A stretch of DNA of 64,000 bases, taken from assembly GCF_902167145.1 (NCBI RefSeq), contig NC_050098.1:116102207-116166206 (forward strand), read 5' to 3'. Below, in pieces: positions 56,310 through 64,000 of the stretch. Made by a program: the position numbers and the translations under genes. The stretch is from Zea mays (lineage: Eukaryota; Streptophyta; Magnoliopsida; Poales; Poaceae). Each line of letters starts with the position of its first letter. Position 1 is the first letter of the stretch. The notes beneath the pieces are model-generated. The model had not been told where the DNA came from and searched no databases. It saw only the letters and a list, made by a program, of their open reading frames with translations.

Positions 56310-59300
56310 TGTCACACCCGGTTTTAGAAGGCAAACCGAATGCGAACCATGTACGTGCCAGGATCAGCAATTCACGTACACAGCAAATACATAACTAGAC
56401 ATCATCACACAGTGCTCAAATAATAACATAAAAGGGGAATAATAGTCGATTACATCATATGTCTGAGACATCCACAGTCTTTACAATAATCAAAGTGCGG
56501 AAAAGAAACATAGATACATGTGGCCTTCACAGGCAGCCGACTGGGGGTTGCCGCTAACCCACGCCTAGAACTCGTCATAATCTTGGAACTCCTGGAAGTC
56601 TCCTTCCACGGCTTCATCTTCTCCTGAGCAGTGGTTGCAATGCTGACAACCTGGGGAAGGGGGGTTTGGTGTGTAGAGCAAGGGTGAGTACACATCAACA
56701 TACTCAGCAAGTGTTCTGTTTGGCTGTAGTGGACTAGCTTTATGTGGGGGTAAGTCAAGCAGTTGCTTTTAGATGGTCAGATTATTATTACTAGTAGAGA
56801 AAGCCAAGTTTTAGAATTAACCCACGTTATTAACCCAATTGTACCCTTTCCAAACGGAAAGAATACCACTTACCATCACCAGAGTCAATACCAAAACCAT
56901 CATTCTCATTGCCACCTGTAATCCGAACATCTCTGATCAAGTGCCACTAATCAATGGAGCTCCCTTGGCCACTCATAACCGCGAGCACGGCTGATATATC
57001 AGTTTTCAAACACTCTGCAGAGGTTGCACACTTTACCCACAAGTCGTGATTCCCTTTCTGCCCGAAGATCATGACTCTCCATTGATCACTACCAAGGTGA
57101 CCCAGCAGGGTATCACTACGTAGCCTTTACAAAGATTCCCCGGGGCTGTAGCCACCCGTTAGGTTTCCTAAATGCACCACACTCCTCCCCAAGGGGCAAA
57201 CCAAACTTGGTGGAGCGAGCCGCATACACCGAGCCCCATTAACGTCACGACGGCTAAGTGAACTACACCCCGGTTCCTCTAATTATTCAGCTAAGGGCGT
57301 CCCACTCCACCCTCATGGTTGCACTGTTTTCCCGGGCGGTCATCCAACGAACAGGTCCTTATGGAGAGGCACTCGAGAAACCGCTTGAGCCCCCTTAAAT
57401 GCCACAAGAATAACATCATAATAAAGAAGGGAAACAACGTATCATTGATAAATCTCATCATGTTCATTGATTAGTGTTGAGCATTAGCATAAAGCTAAAC
57501 AATAATAATCTAACCCAAATAGGTGAACAAGGACATGGATAACAAAAGCTAGTCAATCCTTAGGTATAACTGTGTAAATGCGGGAAGTGAATTATAGAAT
57601 GTATAAGACAAAGATAGGTCAAGGGACACTTGCCTCCACCAACCAGCTGCTGCTCAGGGGCTTCTCCTGCGAGTTCTTCGGGCTCTTCAACCAAATCGTT
57701 CTCTATACGAGTTCAAACATACATTCCACACATTTAATATCAAAAGAACAGTACACCATACAATGGAATGCAATAAATAAATAGACATTCAACGCGGGGC
57801 TCGCAATTACGGTTAAGCGAGAAAGAGGAAATGACGGTCGAGTCTACGGTCGAGAAGCGATCACGTTACATAATTATAAATTAAACCACTCGTTTAACAG
57901 AAGTACATTAATTTGGCCACTGCATTTAGCATAAAGTAAGTTCATGTTCCACATTTAATAAAAATAAATAGATAAAGATGAATGAAAGGGAGTGGTCGCA
58001 CGGCGAGACGCGCGACACAGCATTTAAAATTAATTAAGAAATAAACGACTCACCGTGCGACAGAGCGCGCAACAAGATTCTTGCATTAATTATAGATAAA
58101 CGTTAAGCGTTGCGCGACAAAACGCACGACGGCTTATGTCAACAGAACTGCATTTAAAACGAATCGTCGCGCGACGAAGCGCGTGACCCAGCACCTTAAT
58201 AAGTATGAATTTAAAATGAATCGTCGCGCGACGAAGCGCGCGACGCAGCACATCGACTAAACTAAAATTAAAATGGATTAAGACGAGGGTTGCACGCCGC
58301 GCGACTACAGTCGCACGCGCGAGAGCACGCTGCGCATGCCGAGGGCACGCGAACCGTGCAGGCGCGCGGGGCGCGGGGCTGCCGGGGCACGGGCTCGGGC
58401 AGGAGCGCGCGGGGGCGCGGCCAGGGCACGCGGCCGAGGGCGCGCGGCCAGGTGCGGCCAGGGCGCGGCCAGGCGGGGCCAGGGCACGGGGGCGGGGCCG
58501 GGGCGCGGGACGCGAGGGCGGGGCGTGGGACCGGGTAGGGGGCCTCGCCGGGGAGGGGCGCGTTGGGGAGGAGCTCGCGGCGGGGCAGGGGCGCGACGGG
58601 GCGGGGCCGCGGTGGGGGAGGCCACCGGGGAGAGGCTCGTGGCGGGGTGGGGGCGCGACGGGGGCGGGCTCGCCGAGGAGGGGCCGCGGCGGGGAGGGGA
58701 CGCGACAGGGGCGGGGCTCGCTGGGGAGGGGAGGGCGCGCGGGCAGGGCGTGCGAGCAGGGGAGGGCGCGCGGGAAGGGCGCGCGAGCAGGGTGCGCGAG
58801 GAGGAAGAAAGGGAGGGGAGGGAGAGAGAGAGAGGGAGAGGGAAGGGGAGGGGAGGGGAAGCTCACCTCGGGGATCCAAACTCCGGCGATCACCGTCTCT
58901 AAACCCTAGGGCACCACGGGGAGAGAGAGAGATGGGAGAGGGAGAGGGAGGTTGCTGCGCGGGAGAAATCAAATGAGAGAAAGAGATCAGGGGAGGGGCG
59001 CGCGCATGGGGAGGGCAGGGGGCGCCAGGGGCGCGCGGGCCGAGCTGGGTCGGGCTAGGCTAGGCTGGGCCGGGCTGGGTCACACCGCGGGTCAAAACCC
59101 ACGACACGCACAACCACCAATCGGAATCCGATCGCGAACCGAAATCCGAAACGGGACAAGACGAACACACGACTAACCACGACATCAGACAAAGAAATAT
59201 GCTTCAGCATGATGCAACACCCATGACACTTAGGTTTTGTTTACACATGACACGGACACCCGTCACTATATTGCTTTGAAATTGGGAAGAAGGAGCGAAA

Positions 59301-59381
59301 CGAGAAAAGGAAAGAGAGTAACGCCTGAATTTGGTGAGTAAAAAGAAGAAAAAATTCTACCCCCAAATTCAGGGCGTTACA
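56310..59381 (-). repeat. 5' LTR of element D (3072 bp)
   Basis: TGTCACACCCGG to GGGCGTTACA on the plus strand, paired with 42648-45665. CTGATATATCAG at 56991-57002, tandem units 57990-58270, GC-rich block 58280-59070. Confidence 0.9.
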
Positions 59382-59386
59382 AAAGT

Positions 59387-60513
59387 ATTGGTGGTACGGT
59401 CTAAAAAAAGATGTTGCTACTTATATCGCACTATGTGATGTGTGTCAACGAGTTAAGGCAGAACATCAAAGACCAGCATGTTTGCTACAACCTCTTAAAG
59501 TACCTGAATGGAAATGGGAAGAAATTGGTATGGATTTCATAGTTGGATTACCCCGTACTCGTGATGGCTGTGATTCCATACGGGTTATTGTTGACAGGTT
59601 GACTAAAGTTGCACATTTTATACCTGTAAAGACAACTTACTCGGGAGCCCAGTTAGCAGATTTGTACATGTCAAGGATTGTTTGTCTGCATGGAGTACCA
59701 AAGAAAATTGTATCAGATAGAGGAACCCAATTTACCTCGCGCTTTTGGAAAAGGTTACATGAGTCCATGGATACTAAGCTGAATTTCAGCTCAGCTTACC
59801 ATCCACAAACAGATGGACAAACAAAAAGAACAAATCAAGTATTAGAAGATATGTTAAGATCTTGTGCTTTAAAGCATGGTAGAAGCTGGGATAAGAGTGT
59901 GCCCTATGCAGAATTCTTGTATAAAAATAGTTACCAAGCAAGTCTAAAGATGGCACCGTTTGAAGCACTCTATGGACGGAAATGCAGAACACCGCTATAT
60001 TGGAATCAAATGGGAGAAAGTCAAGTATTTGGTCCAGAAATTCTCCAAGAAGAAGAAAAGCAAGTGAAGATTGTTAGAGAGGATCTAAAACAGCACAGTC
60101 AAGGCAGAAGAGATATGCTGGCAATAGAAGAAGATAATTAATCTTTGAAGTTGGAGATTTCGTGTGTCTTAAGGTTTCACCAATGAGAGGAATGAAAAAT
60201 TTTAAGGTTAAAGGTAAATTATATCCTCGCTATATCGGCCCATTCCAAAATTTGTAAAGAAAAGGAGAAGTAGCATATTAGTTGGAGCTACCCGACAGTT
60301 TATCGGACGTGCATGACGTATTTCATGTATCGCAACTTAAGAAATGCTTAAGAGTACCGGAGGAACAATTACCTATGGAAGAAATCAACGTTAATGAAGA
60401 TTTTACTTATTCGGAGTATCATATCAGAATTTTGGAAACATCTCGTAGAATTACTCGGAGTAAACTTATCAACATGTGCAAAGTTCAGTGGAGTCATCAT
60501 TCGAAAGATGAGG
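59387..60513 (+). pseudogene. Integrase and start of chromodomain region of element E
   Basis: Resumes after D with YWWYGLKKDVATYIALCDVC and QRVKAEHQRPACLLQPLKVP (H2C2 zinc-binding tail). The core follows: EIGMDFIVGLPRTRDG (first D), SDRGTQFTSRFWKRL (second D), then DGQTKRTNQ, where the catalytic Glu seen in D (DGQTERTNQ) is Lys (codon AAA, 59824-59826). Later blocks: YGRKCRTPLYWNQMGESQVF, GNKGKLYPRYIGPF-like region at 60200-60260, LPDSLSDVHDVFHVSQLKKC, and INMCKVQWSHHSKDE. Stop near 60139 and a frame change near 60260. Copia L cuts the chromodomain at 60513. Confidence 0.9.
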
Positions 60514-60770
60514 TGAAAGGGAAATAGGGTTAACCATTTCCTATAAATAGATTTTGGTGGTTAACGACCAACACAAACCATATGGACTAACTAGTTTGGC
60601 TAGATGTGATTTATCTCAAGTGCATAAGGTTCAACACAAACCAAGAAAGAATTCAGTTAGGGGACACAATTTATTTGGAGCAAAAAGGACTTGAGTGTGC
60701 TGATTTTTGGCGCGCCCGTACAACTCCAAACCAGCCACTCTCGGGATTTCAGAGAAGCATCCGCTATAAT

Positions 60771-61055
60771 TCACCGGACTGTCCGGTGTGCCACCGGACT
60801 CTCCGGTGAGCTAGCGGAGCAACGGCTCTCTACGCGCCAACGATCGTCTGCCGCGATGAACAGTGCATGTCAGAAGTTAGAGCGCATAAGTTAGAGGGCA
60901 CCGGACTGTCCGCTGCAGCTAGAAGACAAACGTCTCCAACGGTCAACTTCTCCGAACCCTAACGGTTGCACTGACATGGCGCGCACCGGACAGTGCATAG
61001 TGACTGTCCGGTGGCGCACCGGACTGTCCCGTGGCGCACCGGACTGTCCGGTGCG
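60771..61055. repeat. Cluster of CACCGGAC/GTCCGGTG palindromes in the L LTR
   Basis: Copies at 60772-60788, 60792-60808 and 60899-60915 (one arm changed), then overlapping partial copies at 60983-61053. They lie upstream of the TATA box. Such palindromes are a known Sirevirus LTR feature. Confidence 0.8.
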
Positions 61056-61099
61056 CCCATCGCCAGTAGCCCTTGCCAATGGCTACAAAGTGGTTAGGG

Positions 61100-61111
61100 G
61101 CTATAAATACC
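61100..61111 (+). promoter_or_regulatory. TATA box of the L LTR
   Basis: GCTATAAATACC inside the LTR downstream of the palindrome cluster, suitably placed for genomic RNA synthesis. Confidence 0.6.
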
Positions 61112-61771
61112 CCCAACCACCTCAGCCATTGGCAACCAAAGGATTCTGAACATCTCACTTATTGCAAGAGCAAAAGACTTCACTCCTAGACACATTCAAT
61201 AGATTAAATCCTCTCCAAGCCTCCAAATCAACTCAATTCCATTAGGGACTTGAGAGAGAGTGTTTTGTGTTCTTTTGTTGCTCTTGTCACTTGGAGTAGC
61301 CTTTCTCCTTTCCCATCCTTATTCTCAAGTGTTTTGTAAGCAAAGCAAGAGACACCAAGTGTGTGGTGGTCCTTGTGGGGTCTTAGTGACCCGTGTGATT
61401 AAGGGAAGCCTCACTCGGTCTAAGTGACCATTTGAGAGAGAGAGAAAGGGTTGAAATAGACCCGGCCTTTGTGGCCTCCTCAACGGGGACTAGGTTCTTT
61501 GGAACTGAACCTCGGTAAAAAAATCACCGTGTCTACTCGCTTTGATTCTCGCTTGATTTGTTTGCCATCTTTCCTCTCTCTAACATTTCCTTGCTAGTAT
61601 TAATTTGAGATTGCTCCCATACGTCATCCGCACTCTTTGAGCAACTCCTAGCAAGAGAAATAATCTTTCGGACTTGAATTTAATTCTAACACTAACCCCA
61701 GCCTTTAGTGTGTGTTTAAAGTTATAAATTTCAGGTTTCGCCTATTCACCCCCCTTTAGGTGAATTTCAAT

Positions 61772-61783
61772 TGGTATTAGAGC
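61772..61783 (+). other. Primer binding site of element L
   Basis: TGGTATTAGAGC two bases after the LTR; one base from the initiator Met tRNA complement (C to T). Confidence 0.82.
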
Positions 61784-61818
61784 TAGTGCTTCATTAAGAG
61801 TTTAACCAATTTGAAGTG

Positions 61819-64000
61819 ATGTCTAGAGATCACGCCAAGAGGGAGATCATGACCAGCGAAAAGCCCACAGGCTCGGGGAGGACTCTCTCAAGGGAGTCCG
61901 GCAACAAGTATAAGGAGGAATCCTCTTCCTCCATCAAGTCACATCGGAGAGGTGACAAGAAGAAGATGATGAAGAATGTGGTATATTACGAGACCGACTC
62001 TTCATCACCCTCCACGTCTGGCACTGAGTCATCGACTACTTCTAAGCGCCATGAGCGCAAGAAGTATAATATGATGTCCCTGCTCTATCCCCATATTTTA
62101 AAGCACGCTCCATTACTTTTCGTACCCCTAGGCAAACCACCATATTTTTATGGTGAAGATTATTGTATGTGGAGTGATAAAACGAGGCACCATCTAACCT
62201 CACTCCACGAAAGTATTTGGGATATTGTTGAGTTTGGAGTACAGGCACCAAAGGTGGGGACGAGGACTACGACTCGGACGAGGCCACCCAAATTAGGCAC
62301 TTCAACTCACAAGCAACTTCTATACTCCTCGCCTCTTTATGTCGAGAGGAGTATAATAAGGTGCAAGGGTTGAAGAACACCAAAGAAATTTGGGACATCC
62401 TCAAAAATGCGCACGAAGGGGACGAGGTGACCAAGATCACCAAGCGTGAAACGATCGAAGGAGAACTTGGTCGATTCGTCCTCAACAAAGGAGAAGAGCC
62501 GCAAGAAATGTACAATCGGCTAAAAACAATGGTCAATCAAGTGCGCAACCTCGGGAGCACAAAATGGATTGACCATGAAATGGTCAAGGTTATTCTTAGA
62601 TCCCTCGTATTTCGTAATCCTACTCAAGTTCAATTAAAACGTGGGGTTCCTAGATACAAACAGATGTCTCCCGAGGAGGTCATTGGCAAGTTTGTGAGCT
62701 TTTAACTTATGATCAAAGACTCCAAACACATTATCAACTTGGAGCATGGTGCCACCTCTACACCCGAGGTGCAACTCGTCGCATTCAAAGCGATGGAAGA
62801 AAAGAATGAGGAGTCTACACCAAGTAGGCTTCCAATCGACGCCTCCAAGCTTGACAACGAGGAGATGGCGCTCATCATCAAAAGCTTTCGCCAAATCCTC
62901 AAGTAAATAAGGGGGAAGGACTACAAGCCCCGCTCCAAGAGGGTGTGCTACCGGTGTGGTAAGTCCGGTCATTTCATTGCAAAATGTCCATATACAAATG
63001 AAAGTGACAGGGACGACGACAATAAGGGGAAGAAGAAAATGGAAAAGAAGTACTACAAGAATAAGGGTGGCGAGGCGCACATGGGGCGGGAATGGGACTC
63101 TGACGAGAGCTCCACCGACTCCTCCTCCGACGAGGACGCCACCATCATCGCCGTCAACAAGGGACTTCTCTTCCCCAACGTCGGCCACAAGTGTCTCATG
63201 GCAAAGGATGGCAAAAAGAAGAAGGTACACTCTAGAGCCACACCCAAATATACTACATCTAGTGATGAGGGTAGCTCTAGCAATAATGAAGATGATTTAA
63301 TTTCTCTCTTTGCCAACCTTAACATGGAACAAAAGAAAAAATTAAATAAATTGATTGAGACCATTAACGAGAAGGATGATATCTTAGAATGCCAAGAGGA
63401 CTTGCTCGTTAAAGAAAATAAAAAGTTTGTTAAGTTGAAAAATGCTTATGCTTTAGAAGTAGAAAAATGTGAAAATTTGTCTATAGAGCTTAGCATGTGC
63501 CATGATTCAATTTCAAGTCTTAGAACTGAAAAATGATAATTTAGTTTCTGAGATTGAAAAATTGAATGTTTGCAATGATTCAATCTCTAGTCTTAGAATT
63601 GAGAATGATAATTTAAATGCTAAGATTGAGGAATTGAGTATTTGCAAAGCATCTACATCTACTGTTGAAAATGTTACCATTTGTACTAGATGTAAAGATA
63701 TTAATATTGAAGCTATTGATGATCACCTTGCTATGATTAAACAACAAAATGATCATATAGCTAAATTAGATGCAAAAATTGTCGAGTATGAACTTGAAAA
63801 TGAAAAGTTTAAATTTGCTAGAAGCATGCTCTATAATGGGAGACACCCTGGCATTAAGAATGGCATTGGATTCCAACAAGGGAGCCAATCTAATGTCAAG
63901 CTTAATGCCCCTAAGAAATTGTCTAACTTTGTAAAGGGCGAGGCTCCCATGGTCCAGGATAGTGAAGGCTATATTTTATACCCTGCAAACTATCCTGAGC
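61819..64000 (+). pseudogene. gag (and gag-pol junction) of element L, Copia Sirevirus type
   Basis: ATG 61819 (MSRDHAKREIMTSEKPTG); an upstream in-frame GTG is rejected. The N-terminal part has a serine-rich region (SSSPSTSGTESSTTSKRHER) and PPYFYGEDYCMWSDKTRHHL. After a frameshift near 62240 comes the UBN2-type gag domain (TKEIWDILKNAHEGDEVTKI, FVLNKGEEPQEMYNRLKTMV, WIDHEMVKVILRSL). Next are VCYRCGKSGHFIAKCP (zinc knuckle CX2CX4HX4C, about 62944), a D/S-rich stretch, and a long coiled coil (NEKDDILECQEDLLVKENKK) to the window end. Stops at 62703 and 62904 and a one-base shift in an A-run near 63528 break the frame; the coiled coil continues in the new frame to 64000 (AKIEELSICKAST). Confidence 0.88.

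Larger units (their letters stand above)
42648..59381 (-). mobile_element. Element D: chromoviral (Tekay/Del-like) Gypsy element with 3-kb LTRs and a pre-gag ORF
   Basis: LTRs 42648-45665 and 56310-59381, perfect TSD AAAGT (42643-42647 and 59382-59386). The sense strand is minus: LTR, Met-tRNA primer site, pre-gag ORF, gag, protease, RT, RNase H, integrase with chromodomain, polypurine tract, LTR. It is interrupted in protease by J. In the first 175 bp the LTRs differ at about 8 sites. Apart from the pre-gag ORF the coding regions carry several stops. Confidence 0.93.
4549..60513 (+). mobile_element. Element E: old chromoviral (Tekay/Del-like) Gypsy element, host of most nested insertions
   Basis: Pieces of one plus-strand element can be followed through the insertions: 5' LTR tail (4549-5452), primer binding site, pre-gag ORF (5614-5702 and 7068-7892), gag (8217-8508, 15335-16009, 40264-40400), protease/RT/RNase H (40491-42647), and integrase to chromodomain region (59382-60513). 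Each join is supported by a TSD: CTTCA for I, CGATG for H, GAAGT/GAAGC for F and AAAGT for D. The right end is cut by Copia L, so the 3' LTR lies beyond the window. It is dead, with many stops and frameshifts. Confidence 0.85.
60514..61769 (+). repeat. 5' LTR of element L (1256 bp)
   Basis: TGAAAGGGAAATAGGG to GGTGAATTTCA. Contains several CACCGGACTGTCCGGTG palindromes (60771-61055). A TATA-like GCTATAAATACC lies at 61100-61111. Length and motifs fit Opie/Ji of maize. Confidence 0.9.
60514..64000 (+). mobile_element. Element L: 5' end of an Opie/Ji-like Copia (Sirevirus) element
   Basis: 5' LTR 60514-61769, Met-tRNA primer site, then gag through the window end. The left flank is TGAGG (60509-60513); the right TSD is outside the window. 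L inserted in the chromodomain region of E. Confidence 0.9.

Overview
This window is intergenic DNA from a large grass genome, almost certainly maize (Zea mays) or a close relative. I find no host gene, tRNA, rRNA or CRISPR array; essentially every base belongs to LTR retrotransposons inserted into one another. The maize assignment rests on Opie/Ji-type Copia LTRs with CACCGGAC/GTCCGGTG palindromes, chromoviral Gypsy elements with multi-kilobase LTRs, and Tat-type Gypsy elements rich in CTTCG/CGAAGG. I named the elements A to L by letter and mapped them by eye from LTR ends (TG...CA), primer binding sites, polypurine tracts and 5-bp target-site duplications (TSDs).

Layout. The host of most of the window is E, an old plus-strand chromoviral Gypsy element (about 4549 to 60513). 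It holds, left to right: Copia K in its 5' LTR (K itself hit by Tat-type A); solo LTR I (5703-7067, TSD CTTCA) in a pre-gag ORF; non-coding element H (8509-15334, TSD CGATG) in gag; Tat element F (16010-40263, TSD GAAGT/GAAGC) further along gag; chromovirus D (42648-59381, TSD AAAGT) in pol; and Copia L (60514 to beyond the window end) in the chromodomain region. F is hit by two relatives, G (17413-24819, TSD GATAT) and B (29505-36869, TSD TCAGT). D is hit by J (48915-53277, TSD GTTGA), most likely a 4.4-kb solo LTR.

The most interesting system is the F/G/B/A group. All four have similar LTRs, and the three with a visible primer site share one. All have a convergent, opposite-strand gene that starts just inside the LTR with its own TATA box. 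That gene encodes a protein of about 1,000 residues with a PF04195-like ('gypsy-type transposon') region and a C-terminal coiled coil, and two small introns are positionally conserved where both can be seen. A tandem-repeat block separates it from the retroviral genes. The retroviral genes look split between members: G and B carry gag but no pol, while F carries protease, RT, two RNases H and integrase but no recognisable gag. This suggests a two-component, ambisense retrotransposon system, although loss of gag from this one old F copy remains possible.

Relative ages fit the nesting. Hand-counted LTR differences are about 2/642 in B, about 17/671 in G and about 40/615 in F. Most coding regions are decayed, often by C-to-T type stop codons (TAG at expected CAG, TGA at expected CGA), as expected of methylated DNA. 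The best preserved reading frames are the opposite-strand gene of B and the pre-gag ORF of D.
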